From NCBI RefSeq assembly GCF_900101505.1, contig NZ_FMZI01000009.1:161902-225901 (forward strand): 64,000 bases of DNA, in the 5' to 3' direction. Under the pieces are notes generated by a model. It saw only the letters and a program-made list of their open reading frames with translations, was not told where the DNA came from and ran no database searches. Below, piece after piece: positions 41,969 through 51,265 of the stretch (position 1 is its first letter; every line of letters begins with the position of its first letter). Origin of the DNA: Antarctobacter albus. GTDB taxonomy: Bacteria; Pseudomonadota; Alphaproteobacteria; Rhodobacterales; Rhodobacteraceae. The position numbers and the translations under genes were made by a program.

Positions 41969-43522
41969 ATGACCAGAATTAGCAGACGCGGACTTCTGAC
42001 AACCGGCGCCGCTGCCGGTGTCCTTGCCGCCAGCGGCCTGCCGCTGCGCGCCCAGGCCAAGCGGGGCGGCCGCCTGCGCGCCGCTCTGTCGGGGGCCAAC
42101 ACCTCTGACAGCTGGGATGCCCGTACGCATTCCGACCTGTTCATGATCGCTTCGGCCCAGGGCTCGGTCTTTGACAACCTCACCGAGGTCGGCGCCGATG
42201 GTACGCTCAAGGGTGAGCTGGCCACCTCCTGGGAGGCGTCCCCGGACGCCAAGACCTGGACCTTCAACCTGCGCCAGGGCGTGACCTTCCACAACGGCAA
42301 GGCCTTTGGCGCGGACGACGTGATCGCCTCGTTGCAGATGCATGTCGCCGAGGGCGCGAAATCGGCGGCCAAGCCGATCATCGAATCCATCGTCGAGATG
42401 AAGAAGATCACCGACCACCAGGTGCAGTTCACGCTGGAGGCCGGCAACGCCGACTTCCCCTACCTGCTGTCGGACTATCACCTGCTGATGTACCCGGCGG
42501 GCCAGATCGAAGAGGCCATCGCCAAGGGCATCGGCACCGGCCTTTACAAGGTCCAGAGCTTCGAGCCGGGCGTGCGCATGGTCGCGACGCGGGTCGACAG
42601 CCACTACAAGGACGGCGACGCCGGCTTCTTCGACGAGATCGAGTACATCGCCGTCAACGACAACACCGCGCGGATGAACGCCCTGCTGACCGGCCAGGTC
42701 GATGCGATCAACCGCATCGACCTCAAGACCGAGGCGCTGCTCAAGGCGAACCCGATGGTGCGCATCCAGGAAGTGTCCTGCAACCAGCAGTACACCTTCC
42801 CGATGCTGACCAATGTCGCGCCCTTCGACGACGTGAACGTGCGCCGGGCGCTGAAATTCGCCATCAACCGCCAGGAGATGGTCGACAAGATCCTGCTGGG
42901 CCACGGTCGCGTGGGCAACGACACGCCCATCGGCCCCGCCAACCAGTATTTCGCCGCCGACATGGAGCAGAACAGCTACGACCCGGACAAGGCCAAGTTC
43001 TACCTCAAGGAGGCGGGCCTGTCCTCGCTGGACATCGACTTGTCGGCCTCCAGCGCGGCCTTCGAGGGCGCCGTCGACGCGGCGCAGCTGTACCAGGCCT
43101 CGGCCAAGTCGGCCGGCATCAACATCAACGTGGTGCAGGAACCGGCGGATGGCTACTGGTCGAACGTCTGGCTGAAAAAGCCCTTCTGTGCCTGCTACTG
43201 GTCGGGCCGCGCCACCGAGGACTGGATGTTCTCCAGTGCCTACGAGGAAGGTGTGCCGTGGAACGACACCCAGTGGGGCCGCGAGGACAGCGAACGCTTC
43301 CAGGACCTGCTGGTCGAGGCCCGCGCCGAACTGGACCCGGCCAAGCGCCGCGAGATGTACACCGAAATGCAGCAGATCCTGCGCACCGATGGCGGCGTGG
43401 TCCTGCCGATGTTCGCCAACTACGTGCAGGCGGTGTCCAACAAGATCGCCAACCCGGAAAAGGTGGGCAACCTCTGGCAAATGGACAACGCCCGCATGGC
43501 CGAGCGCTGGTGGACGGCCTGA
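41969..43522 (+). CDS. ABC importer periplasmic binding protein (family 5)
   Basis: A 517-residue solute-binding protein with a Tat-type signal (ISRRGLLTTGAAAGVLAASG), ending near residue 30. The family 5 signature covers NLTEVGADGTLKGELATSWEASPDAKTWTFNLRQGVTFHNGK (here as LATSWEASPDAKTWTF and GVTFHNGKAF). Most members bind peptides, nickel or opines; the ligand is not evident. The gene closes the importer operon and is followed by a very good terminator. Confidence 0.93.
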   Translation: MTRISRRGLLTTGAAAGVLAASGLPLRAQAKRGGRLRAALSGANTSDSWDARTHSDLFMIASAQGSVFDNLTEVGADGTLKGELATSWEASPDAKTWTFNLRQGVTFHNGKAFGADDVIASLQMHVAEGAKSAAKPIIESIVEMKKITDHQVQFTLEAGNADFPYLLSDYHLLMYPAGQIEEAIAKGIGTGLYKVQSFEPGVRMVATRVDSHYKDGDAGFFDEIEYIAVNDNTARMNALLTGQVDAINRIDLKTEALLKANPMVRIQEVSCNQQYTFPMLTNVAPFDDVNVRRALKFAINRQEMVDKILLGHGRVGNDTPIGPANQYFAADMEQNSYDPDKAKFYLKEAGLSSLDIDLSASSAAFEGAVDAAQLYQASAKSAGININVVQEPADGYWSNVWLKKPFCACYWSGRATEDWMFSSAYEEGVPWNDTQWGREDSERFQDLLVEARAELDPAKRREMYTEMQQILRTDGGVVLPMFANYVQAVSNKIANPEKVGNLWQMDNARMAERWWTA

Positions 43523-43530
43523 GCGCACCC

Positions 43531-43551
43531 GTCCCGGGCCTGGCCCGGGAC
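43531..43551. terminator. GTCCCGGG hairpin, second copy
   Basis: A perfect 8-bp stem GTCCCGGG/CCCGGGAC with loop CCTGG, nine bases after the importer operon. It has the same stem as the hairpin at 30068. Confidence 0.5.
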
Positions 43552-43563
43552 CGCGCCCAAACG

Positions 43564-43593
43564 AAACGCCCCGCCGGATGTGCGGGGCGTTTT
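43564..43593 (+). terminator. Rho-independent terminator of the ABC importer operon
   Basis: An 11-bp perfect stem AAACGCCCCGC/GCGGGGCGTTT with a 7-base loop ends in GTTTT. It lies 42 bases behind the binding-protein stop and is the better of two hairpins here. Confidence 0.8.
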
Positions 43594-43610
43594 GCGTTTC
43601 GGGGGCGGCC

Positions 43611-43665
43611 CCGGCTTCTTTGGTTTGAAAAATACCTCGGGGAGTGCGAGGGGCTGGCCCCTCGC
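43611..43665 (-). repeat. Dispersed intergenic hairpin element, copy 4
   Basis: Read on the minus strand, an 8-bp stem GCGAGGGG/CCCCTCGC with loop CCAG is followed by CCCCGAGGTATTTTT and AAACCAAAGAAGCCGG. It is the best copy, with both the hairpin type of copy 1 and the box of copy 3. It lies between the converging importer operon and hslU. Confidence 0.68.
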
Positions 43666-43678
43666 TGTCCGCCGGTGG

Positions 43679-44986
43679 TCAGAGGACGTAGCGGCTGAGG
43701 TCCGTCGACCGGGTCAACTCGCCCAGGTGCTGTTCGACGAAATCCGCATCCACCGTGACCTCGGTCCCGGCCTGATCGGGGGCGGTAAAGCTCAGCTCCT
43801 CGAAGACCCGTTCCATCACCGTGTAAAGCCGGCGGGCGCCGATGTTCTCGACGCTGGTGTTCACCTCGGCGGCGATCTTGGCCAGCGCGGCGATCCCCTC
43901 GTCGGTAAAGCTGACCGTGACCTCCTCGGTGGCCATCAGCGCCGTGTACTGGCGGGTCAGCGCGTTGTCCGTTTCGGTCAGGATGCGCACGAAATCCTCT
44001 TCGGTCAGCGCCCGCAGGTTGACGCGGATCGGCAGGCGCCCCTGCAACTCCGGCAGCAGGTCCGAAGGCTTGGCGATGTGGAAGGCGCCCGAGGCGATGA
44101 ACAGGATATGGTCGGTCTTGACCGCGCCATGCTTGGTCGAAACGGTGGTGCCCTCGATCAGTGGCAGCAGGTCGCGCTGCACGCCCTCGCGACTGACATC
44201 GCCACCCCGCGCCTCTTGCCGGGCGGCAACCTTGTCGATCTCGTCGAGGAAGACGATGCCGTTCTGTTCCACCGCTTCCAGGGCCGCGGCCTTGACGACC
44301 TCGTCGTCCAGCAACTTGTCCGCCTCTTCGGAAATCAGCACCTCGTAGCTGTCACGCACGGTCATCCGCTTGCGCGCCGTGCGCCCGCCAAAGGCCTTTC
44401 CGAACATTTCGCCCAGGTTCATCATGCCCATGTTGGCGCCGGGTTGGCCGGGGATTTCCATCATCGGAAAGGGAGAGCTTGTCTCGGCCACGTCCAGTTC
44501 GATTTCCGTGTCGTCCAGTTCGCCGTTCTTCAGCTTGCGGCGGAACATCTCGCGCGTGCCTTCGCGCGCGTCGGTGCCAGCAATGGCCGTGATGACCCGT
44601 TCTTCGGCGGCTTCATGGGCGCGCGCCTTGACCTCTTCGCGCATGTGCTCGCGCGTGTCGACGATGGCGGTGTCCACCAGGTCCCGGATGATCTGTTCCA
44701 CGTCGCGGCCGACATAGCCCACCTCGGTGAACTTGGTCGCCTCGACCTTGATGAAGGGCGCGCGGGCCAGTTTCGCCAGGCGGCGGCTGATCTCGGTCTT
44801 GCCGACGCCGGTGGGCCCGATCATCAGGATGTTCTTGGGATAGACCTCGTCGCGCAGGTCATCGGACAGCTGCTTGCGCCGCCACCGGTTGCGCAGGGCC
44901 ACGGCGACGGCGCGCTTGGCCTCTTGCTGGCCGATGATGAAACGGTCGAGTTCCGAGACGATTTCGCGGGGGGTGAGGTCGGTCAT
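43679..44986 (-). CDS. hslU: ATP-dependent protease ATPase subunit HslU
   Basis: A 435-residue AAA+ unfoldase, the ATPase of the HslVU protease. Walker A is [17 protein letters not shown], the pore loop is in [18 protein letters not shown], and the Walker B is [12 protein letters not shown]. The end DLSRYVL matches the conserved C-terminal tail that inserts into HslV. The ATG at 44986 follows AAGGAACAAG. hslV is 1.9 kb away, separated by two genes on the other strand. Upstream, CTTG at 45060-45057 and TATAT at 45038-45034 resemble an RpoH promoter, but the spacing is not ideal. Confidence 0.96.
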   Translation of the reverse strand: MTDLTPREIVSELDRFIIGQQEAKRAVAVALRNRWRRKQLSDDLRDEVYPKNILMIGPTGVGKTEISRRLAKLARAPFIKVEATKFTEVGYVGRDVEQIIRDLVDTAIVDTREHMREEVKARAHEAAEERVITAIAGTDAREGTREMFRRKLKNGELDDTEIELDVAETSSPFPMMEIPGQPGANMGMMNLGEMFGKAFGGRTARKRMTVRDSYEVLISEEADKLLDDEVVKAAALEAVEQNGIVFLDEIDKVAARQEARGGDVSREGVQRDLLPLIEGTTVSTKHGAVKTDHILFIASGAFHIAKPSDLLPELQGRLPIRVNLRALTEEDFVRILTETDNALTRQYTALMATEEVTVSFTDEGIAALAKIAAEVNTSVENIGARRLYTVMERVFEELSFTAPDQAGTEVTVDADFVEQHLGELTRSTDLSRYVL

Positions 44987-45119
44987 GCGTCTTGTTCCTT
45001 GTGCCGCGCCAGAGAGCGTGGGTTTCGGCGTGAGATATACATGTGACGCCAGAATCCAAGCCCTTTCCGGGAACCGCCTCCGCCGCCGGGGGGTTCCTTT
45101 CACCGAAAGCGAGGGCGCC

Positions 45120-46055
45120 ATGCGGGATACGGGCACGATGCAGGACAGGATGGAAATGGCGGCGACCGGGCGGATCTGCATTGTCGCCAACCTGAAATCC
45201 GGGCGCAATTCGCGCGATGCGGCGGCGGTCGATGCCGCCGCAGAGGTGCTGGGAGCCGAGGTCCTGGCCTGCACCCGCCCCGATCAACTGGGCGCGACGC
45301 TGGACAAGGCCGTGGCACGGCGGCCCGACATGATCGTCTCTGCCGGGGGCGATGGCACCGCTGTTGCAACCGCGGGCAAGCTGCTGGGGACGGGCATCGC
45401 CATGGCCGTCCTGCCGTTGGGAACCTTCAACTACTTCGCGCGGGGCCTTGGGCTGGACCCGGACCCGGCAGAGGCGGCCCGCCAGATCGCGGCGGGCCGG
45501 ATCGAGCCCCGGCGCCTGGGCCAGGTCAACGGGCAGATCTTTCTCAACAACGCCAGCGTCGGCGTCTATCCCCGCATCCTGAAAGAGCGCGAGGCGATCT
45601 ATCGCCGCTGGGGCCGCCGCCGCCTGATGGCGCATTGGTCGGTCGTCCGCAGTTTCCTGCGCTTTCGCCGGCCCATGCGGGTTCGGCTGGGCACTGGCGA
45701 CGGGACGCATCACCGCAAGACGGCTCTGGTTTTTGTCGGACGCTCGGATTTTCAACTGGCGCGCTTTGGCCTGGCAGGGGGTGAGGCGATCAAGGCGGGC
45801 GGTTTCGCGGTGCTGGTCGTCCGCGCCGAAAGCCGGGGCGAACTGTTCCGCAGGGTGGCCCGCCTGGCCGCCGGCGCGGTCGAGGAAGGCGTGGACTATG
45901 ACCTGATCCAAGGAGACCGGCTGGACCTCGACCTGCCCGGGAAACGGCGGATGCTGCTGGCCTATGACGGTGAAAAGCGCAAGATGGAGGGACCGTTGCG
46001 CTTTGCCATGACGGAGGAGGAATTGCGGCTGGTCATGCCGCAAGAGAGGAAATGA
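45120..46055 (+). CDS. Diacylglycerol kinase-like lipid kinase
   Basis: A 311-residue DAGK-catalytic-domain protein (YegS/sphingosine kinase type). [10 protein letters not shown] opens the domain and [19 protein letters not shown] is the nucleotide-binding GGDGT motif; [14 protein letters not shown] follows, where many members have PLGTxNDFAR. It phosphorylates a lipid, perhaps diacylglycerol, at the membrane. RBS GAGGG precedes the ATG. It is coupled (ATGA) with a phosphoesterase gene and both separate hslU from hslV. Confidence 0.87.
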   Translation: MRDTGTMQDRMEMAATGRICIVANLKSGRNSRDAAAVDAAAEVLGAEVLACTRPDQLGATLDKAVARRPDMIVSAGGDGTAVATAGKLLGTGIAMAVLPLGTFNYFARGLGLDPDPAEAARQIAAGRIEPRRLGQVNGQIFLNNASVGVYPRILKEREAIYRRWGRRRLMAHWSVVRSFLRFRRPMRVRLGTGDGTHHRKTALVFVGRSDFQLARFGLAGGEAIKAGGFAVLVVRAESRGELFRRVARLAAGAVEEGVDYDLIQGDRLDLDLPGKRRMLLAYDGEKRKMEGPLRFAMTEEELRLVMPQERK

Positions 46056-46837
46056 AGCGAATACTCCACCTGTCGGACCTGCACTACGGGCGCGCGCGGG
46101 AGGACCTGGAACAGCCGCTGCTGGACGTGATCGGCCGGTTGACACCGGACCTGGTGGTGATCTCGGGCGATTTCACCCAGCGCGCGCGGGTGGGCCAGTT
46201 TGCCCGGGCGCGCGCCTTTCTGGATCGTCTCGATGCGCCTTGGTTGGCTGTTCCGGGCAACCACGATACCCCGCTCGATAATCTCTGGCTGCGGATGGTG
46301 GCGCCCTGGCGGCGCTATCGGCGTGCCATCCATCAGGACCTCGAACCGCGATATGCCGATGATGGCATGGTGGTCGTCGGCGTGAACACGGTAAACCGCT
46401 TTGCCTGGCAGCGCGGGCGGCTGTCGTCGCGGCGGATCACCCGGGCCTGCGAAGGCTTCGGCGCGGCGGGCGACAGGGCGCGGATCGCAGTTCTACACCA
46501 TCCGCTGCAACACGGCGCCGGGGTCCGGAAACGGCTGATGCAGGGGGCGGATGCGGGGCTGAGGGGCTTTGCGGAATGCGGTGCGCGGATCGTCCTGTCC
46601 GGGCACCTGCACAACACGGTGATCGCCCCGATGCGGGCCTGGCCGGAACTGCTGTTCGTGCAGGCGGGCACCTGCCTGTCCAGCCGCGTGCGGGGTGAGC
46701 CCAACACCTTCAACCTGCTCGATCTCGACGGGCCGGATGTGCGGATCGCGCGCTGGGCCGCCGGGGAAACGGGCTTCGTCGAAAGCGACGCCGTCAGCTA
46801 TGTGCAGCGTGACGGCGCCTGGCATCGCAGGGGCTGA
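46052..46837 (+). CDS. Calcineurin-like metallophosphoesterase
   Basis: A 261-residue phosphoesterase of the class III cyclic-nucleotide phosphodiesterase (CpdA-like) type. All metal motifs are seen: LSDLHYG, ISGDFTQ, PGNHD, LHHP and GHLHN. It cleaves a phosphodiester or phosphomonoester; the substrate, perhaps a lipid phosphate or cyclic nucleotide, is not fixed. The start overlaps the lipid kinase stop. Its end is seven bases from the converging hslV. Confidence 0.88.
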   Translation: MKRILHLSDLHYGRAREDLEQPLLDVIGRLTPDLVVISGDFTQRARVGQFARARAFLDRLDAPWLAVPGNHDTPLDNLWLRMVAPWRRYRRAIHQDLEPRYADDGMVVVGVNTVNRFAWQRGRLSSRRITRACEGFGAAGDRARIAVLHHPLQHGAGVRKRLMQGADAGLRGFAECGARIVLSGHLHNTVIAPMRAWPELLFVQAGTCLSSRVRGEPNTFNLLDLDGPDVRIARWAAGETGFVESDAVSYVQRDGAWHRRG

Positions 46838-46844
46838 GCCGGGC

Positions 46845-47396
46845 TCAGCCCAGGGTTTCCACGGTCAGGTTGCCGTTGGTGTAGACGCAGATGTCGGCGG
46901 CAATGGCCATTGCCGTGCGGGCGACCTCCTCGGCGGATTTATCGGTGTCCATCATGGCGCGCGCGGCGGCGAGGGCGAAATTCCCGCCCGACCCGATGGC
47001 CGCCACGTCATGTTCAGGTTCCAGCACGTCGCCGGCGCCTGTGATAACGTAAAGCTCCTTGCCGTCGGTGACGATCAGCATCGCCTCGAGTTTCTGCAGG
47101 TACTTGTCGGTGCGCCAGTCCTTGGCCAGTTCGACGCTGGCGCGCTGCAATTGCCCCGGCGCGGCCTCCAGCTTTTTCTCCAGCCGTTCCAGCAGGGTAA
47201 AGGCATCCGCCGTGGACCCGGCAAAGCCGCAGAGCACGTCATGACCGCCCGGAGACAGGCGGCGCACCTTGCGCGCGGTGCCCTTGATCACGGTCTGGCC
47301 AAGGCTGACCTGGCCGTCGCCCGCGATGACCACCTGCCCGCCCTTGCGGACGCCGATGATCGTGGTGCCGTGCCAGCCGGGAAACTCGTCGGACAT
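46845..47396 (-). CDS. hslV: ATP-dependent protease peptidase subunit HslV
   Basis: A 183-residue N-terminal threonine peptidase of the HslVU complex. The catalytic Thr11 in [23 protein letters not shown] (seen here as [12 protein letters not shown]) becomes the first residue after processing, an unusually long ten-residue propeptide relative to the E. coli protein. The [16 protein letters not shown] motif is family-typical. The ATG at 47396 has AAGGAGCG before it. An RpoH-like promoter precedes it. Confidence 0.95.
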   Translation of the reverse strand: MSDEFPGWHGTTIIGVRKGGQVVIAGDGQVSLGQTVIKGTARKVRRLSPGGHDVLCGFAGSTADAFTLLERLEKKLEAAPGQLQRASVELAKDWRTDKYLQKLEAMLIVTDGKELYVITGAGDVLEPEHDVAAIGSGGNFALAAARAMMDTDKSAEEVARTAMAIAADICVYTNGNLTVETLG

Positions 47397-47421
47397 GAGA
47401 ACGCTCCTTGTCGGTTGTGGC

Positions 47422-47453
47422 CCGATATGGGCCATGCCGCGCAAAACGACAAG
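47422..47453 (-). promoter_or_regulatory. RpoH (heat-shock sigma) type promoter for hslV
   Basis: On the minus strand, CTTG (47453-47450), an 18-base spacer and CCCATATCGG (47431-47422) fit CTTG-N17/18-CYTATNTNNG with one mismatch. Transcription would start near 47415, about 19 bases before the hslV ATG. The -35 element touches the trxA terminator stem. Confidence 0.5.
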
Positions 47454-47470
47454 GGCGCCCGAAGGCGCCC
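47453..47470 (-). terminator. Rho-independent terminator of trxA
   Basis: A 7-bp stem GGGCGCC/GGCGCCC closed by a TTCG tetraloop (minus strand), then TTGTCGTTTTG, 26 bases past the trxA stop. It sits right before the hslV promoter. Confidence 0.7.
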
Positions 47471-47495
47471 CTGCGAATTCAAATGGTTACGCGGC

Positions 47496-47816
47496 TCAGA
47501 TCGATTCTTCGATCCAGCTTTGCAGCGCGGCCTTGGGGCGCGCACCGGCGAGGTTCGACACCGCCTGTCCGTCCTTGAAGACAAACAGCGCGGGGATGCC
47601 GCGCACGCCCATCGCGGCTGCAGTGTTCGGGTTCTGGTCAACGTCGACCTTGGCGATCTTGACCTTGCCTTCCATCTCGGCGGCCAGTTCTTCGAGGGCG
47701 GGGCCGATCTGCTTGCAGGGGCCGCACCACTCGGCCCAGAAGTCGACGACGACGGGGATGTCGGAATTCTTCACTTCGGCGTCGAAGGTGTCATCGGTGA
47801 CGGCGACGGTGGCCAT
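47496..47816 (-). CDS. trxA: Thioredoxin
   Basis: A 106-residue thioredoxin with the active site [10 protein letters not shown] and the cis-proline in [12 protein letters not shown]. It reduces protein disulfides in the cytoplasm. The ATG follows GGAGATTCCCC with AGGAG a few bases upstream. The longer upstream frame belongs to addA in another phase. It lies 68 bases behind addA on the same strand, a common order in alphaproteobacteria. Confidence 0.96.
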   Translation of the reverse strand: MATVAVTDDTFDAEVKNSDIPVVVDFWAEWCGPCKQIGPALEELAAEMEGKVKIAKVDVDQNPNTAAAMGVRGIPALFVFKDGQAVSNLAGARPKAALQSWIEESI

Positions 47817-47884
47817 TGGGGAATCTCCTGAGATTTGAGGCAGCCTTTTCAGGTGTGGGAAGGTATGGAGGGGTCGCCAGCGCG

Positions 47885-50800
47885 TCAAGATGCGGCGGCC
47901 CGACCGAGTGCTTGTGTCACAAGATCGTGCGGCAGCGGCATATAGTGTGCACGCGCGGTCCAGACCAGGGCTGTGTCGATATGCCGACCGGGATAGACCT
48001 GCGCCAAGGTGGCGGCATAGGCCCCCATCTGCCGCAAGAGTCCGTCTGGCACATGGTCGGCGCCGTCGGGCACCGTGCGGTTCGATTTGAAATCCACGGC
48101 GGTGATCCGGTCGGGCGCGATCAGCAGCCGGTCGATGATCCCATGTATCCGCCCCAGCCCCGGCAGATCGGCGGTGACGGGCACCTCTGCCAGCGCATCG
48201 GGGGCAAAGACATGCGCCAGCGCGGGCGCCTCCAGCACCGCCAGCGCCTCGTCCCGGATCGCAGGCAGATGCCCGGTGACAAGCGCCAGGTCCGGGTCCG
48301 TTTCCATCTGGGTACAGAGCGAATCCGCGGCCTGTGTGCGTTGATCGGCGGGCAGGGGGGCCAGGTTTTCCAGCAGGTAATGCAGCGCCGTGCCGCGCGC
48401 CTTGGCCATGTCCTCGGTATCGCCGGCGGCCCCGGGCAGCGCCTTGGCGCCGCCAAGCTCGGAAGGCTTCAGGGCCTTCGTGGCGGCCACGGGATCCGGC
48501 GCCGGGGCCAGCAACGCGGCGGGCAGGTCTACCGGCGCGGGCCGTGGCTTGTCGTGGACATCCAGGGGCAAGTGCGTCCAGTCCGACAGGCCCAGCCGCA
48601 GCCCTTCGCCACTGCCCAGGTCGCCGAAATCGAACATCACCCGCTCGGGGCCCGAATCCTCCATCCCCCGCGCGACCTTGTCGTACCAAGCCTCGCCGGA
48701 TTTCCCCAAGTCGCCTGCCGCCGCCACGATCAGCCATTTCTCGGCCCGGGTCATGGCGACATAGAGCAGGCGGTCCTTTTCCTGCGCGGCCTTCTCCTTG
48801 GCGGTGTCGACCACCGCCTGCTGGCGCGGCGGCATGGCGTCCGCGCTGGCCTTCCACATCGGGCCGTCATCGTCGGTGAACAGATCGTCGCGCAGCTTGG
48901 TGTCCGGTTCGGCGCAATCGGGCAGGATGACCACGGGCGCCTCCAGCCCCTTGGAACCATGCACCGTCATCACCCGCAGGGTTTCGCCCGCGCTGTCCGG
49001 GGCGCGCTTGATCTTCAGGTTGTCCGACCGCGCCCATTCCAGGAACCCGGTCAGCGAGGGCACGGCGCTTTGTTCATAGGCCAGGGCCTGTTGCAGCAGC
49101 GCGTTAATGCCATCTTCGGCCTCCGGCCCCAGCCGCCCGATCAGCAGGCGGCGGCCGTCGTGGCGGGTCAGGATCCGGTCGATCAGGTCATAGGGGCGCA
49201 GGAAATCGGTTTGCCCGCGCAGGTCGTCCAGCACGCGCAGCACCTCGGGGAAATCCTCGCGCCGGGCGCGCAGTTCCTCCCAGAGGTATTTTTTCTGCCG
49301 CCGGTGGGCGAGATTGAACAGCGCCTGTTCCGTGAGGCCGAAGAGCGGCGAGCGCAGCAGCGTCGCCAGCGACAGGTCATCCTCTGGCGTGGACAGGAAA
49401 CTGAGCAGGGCGATGATGTCCTTGACCGCCAGTTCCGCCATGACCTTGAGCACGTCGGCCCCGGCAATGGGCAGGTCCTGCTGCTTGCAGGCGCGGATGA
49501 TCTCCTTGAACAGGCGTCCGCGCTTTTGCACAAGGATCAGGAAATCGCCCGCGTGAACGGGCCGCGCCCGGTAGGTGCCGGTATGGCCAACCTCCTCGGG
49601 CAGCGGGGTGCCTTTCTCGATGCTCTCCTTGATGAAATGCGCGATGCGCTGGGCCAGTTGCACGGTGTGATGGGTGGCACTGGGCCGGTCGACGGGCTCG
49701 TGCCACGGCCCGTCCTCCTCGTCGCCGACCTTGTCCACCAGCGGCCAGAGATCGACCCGCCCGGGCATGGCCTCCTTGAAGGCAAGGTGCCCGTCACCCA
49801 CGAACCCCGAGGCCTCGGCGCCGCGAAAGGTGTTGTCGACCAGCCGCAGGATCGGCTCTGCCGAACGAAAGCTGTAGTCGAGGCTGGCAGGCACCAGCGG
49901 CGCGTCGGTCCGGGCAAGACGGTTGGCGAAATCGTCGCGCATCCGGTCGAACTCGGACGGGTCGGCACCTTGGAAGGAATAGATCGACTGTTTCTTGTCG
50001 CCGACGACAAAGATCGTGCGGCGCACATCGGCCCGCGCGCCCTCGCCTGCGGTGAATTCCTGGGCCAGCCGTTCGATCACCTGCCATTGCACGGGAGAGG
50101 TGTCCTGCGCCTCGTCGACAAGGATATGATCGATGCCGCCGTCCAGCCGATAAAGCACCCATTCCGCGACGCCCGGATCGCGCAGCAGGTCGCGCGCGCG
50201 GGTGATGAGATCATCGAAATCCAGCCAGCCGCGGCGTTGTTTCTCGGCGTCGTAGTCGCGCAGGAAGGCGCCCGCGAAACCGTGCAGGGCCGTGTCGCGG
50301 TCGGCGGCGGCCAGCGCGCGCTGCATGGCAAGCGCCTCCTCGACCCGTGCGGCGAGTTGATCCAGCGCCTCGAAGAGGTCGGCGGCGCTGGCCCGCACCC
50401 CCTTGGTGCCCAGCGTCTTGCGGATCGTGCCCGCCTGCGTCAGCAGCGCGGCCTGAACTTGGGCCAGCCCGGCGCTGTCCATTGCTTCCACCGCGCCTAG
50501 CTGCCCCGAGAGAGTCTGATCGGTCTTGCCGCCGTTGGCGAGGATCTCGGCCAGCGCCGCGAAGAGGTCCAGCTCGGACCCCAGGAAGACCTGGTCCAGC
50601 AGGGTGTCCTCGTCATCCGTTTCGCGCAACCCGTATGCGGCGCGGATCCCGCCCGCATCCTTGGGCGGGGCAAAGGCATCGCGGTGGCGGCAGACCTGCG
50701 CGGCGATGCTGTCCACGTCGTCACCCGAGACATAGGGTGCGATGGCGCGGATCAGATGCGCCTCCGGTCCCTCGGCCATCCGGTCCAGCACCTCGGCGCG

Positions 50801-51265
50801 CAGCAATTCGGCGGCGCGGTCCTCCATTTCCTGGAACTGCGGCGTGACGCGGGCCTCCAGCGGGAACCGACGCAGCAGGGAGGCGCAGAAAGAGTGGATC
50901 GTCTGGATGCGCAGCCCGCCCGGCGTCTCGATGGCCCGGGCGAACAACGTGCGCGCCTCGCGCAGGAAATCGCCCGTCAGGTCCTTTTCGACGCCCAGTT
51001 CGCGCAGCTCACCCCTGAGCGCGGCTTCATCCAACATCGCCCAGCCACCCAGCCGTTTGAACAGGCGGTTCTGCATCTCGGATGCGGCGGCCTTGGTATA
51101 GGTCAGGCAGAGGATGTGCGACGGGTCCACCCCGTCCAGCAGCAGCCGCGCCACCCGGTCGGTCAGCACGCGGGTCTTGCCCGATCCGGCATTGGCGGCC
51201 AGCCACGTCGAATGCCCCGGTTCGGCGGCGCGCACCTGCGCCTCTGTCGCGTCGTCGCGCCTCAT
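47885..51265 (-). CDS. addA: Double-strand break repair helicase-nuclease AddA
   Basis: A 1126-residue UvrD-like helicase with a C-terminal nuclease, the main subunit of AddAB that prepares broken DNA ends for RecA. Walker A is [16 protein letters not shown]; motif Ia is [14 protein letters not shown], motif II is near [14 protein letters not shown], and motif VI is [13 protein letters not shown]. The nuclease end has [21 protein letters not shown]. The ATG overlaps the addB stop (ATGA). It is the second gene of the addB-addA pair, as in other alphaproteobacteria. Confidence 0.95.
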   Translation of the reverse strand: MRRDDATEAQVRAAEPGHSTWLAANAGSGKTRVLTDRVARLLLDGVDPSHILCLTYTKAAASEMQNRLFKRLGGWAMLDEAALRGELRELGVEKDLTGDFLREARTLFARAIETPGGLRIQTIHSFCASLLRRFPLEARVTPQFQEMEDRAAELLRAEVLDRMAEGPEAHLIRAIAPYVSGDDVDSIAAQVCRHRDAFAPPKDAGGIRAAYGLRETDDEDTLLDQVFLGSELDLFAALAEILANGGKTDQTLSGQLGAVEAMDSAGLAQVQAALLTQAGTIRKTLGTKGVRASAADLFEALDQLAARVEEALAMQRALAAADRDTALHGFAGAFLRDYDAEKQRRGWLDFDDLITRARDLLRDPGVAEWVLYRLDGGIDHILVDEAQDTSPVQWQVIERLAQEFTAGEGARADVRRTIFVVGDKKQSIYSFQGADPSEFDRMRDDFANRLARTDAPLVPASLDYSFRSAEPILRLVDNTFRGAEASGFVGDGHLAFKEAMPGRVDLWPLVDKVGDEEDGPWHEPVDRPSATHHTVQLAQRIAHFIKESIEKGTPLPEEVGHTGTYRARPVHAGDFLILVQKRGRLFKEIIRACKQQDLPIAGADVLKVMAELAVKDIIALLSFLSTPEDDLSLATLLRSPLFGLTEQALFNLAHRRQKKYLWEELRARREDFPEVLRVLDDLRGQTDFLRPYDLIDRILTRHDGRRLLIGRLGPEAEDGINALLQQALAYEQSAVPSLTGFLEWARSDNLKIKRAPDSAGETLRVMTVHGSKGLEAPVVILPDCAEPDTKLRDDLFTDDDGPMWKASADAMPPRQQAVVDTAKEKAAQEKDRLLYVAMTRAEKWLIVAAAGDLGKSGEAWYDKVARGMEDSGPERVMFDFGDLGSGEGLRLGLSDWTHLPLDVHDKPRPAPVDLPAALLAPAPDPVAATKALKPSELGGAKALPGAAGDTEDMAKARGTALHYLLENLAPLPADQRTQAADSLCTQMETDPDLALVTGHLPAIRDEALAVLEAPALAHVFAPDALAEVPVTADLPGLGRIHGIIDRLLIAPDRITAVDFKSNRTVPDGADHVPDGLLRQMGAYAATLAQVYPGRHIDTALVWTARAHYMPLPHDLVTQALGRAAAS

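Noticed and set aside
47816..50500. An 894-codon open frame opposite addA
   Set aside because: addA motifs are complete on the minus strand; the plus frame shows no recognisable fold and has antisense-type composition.
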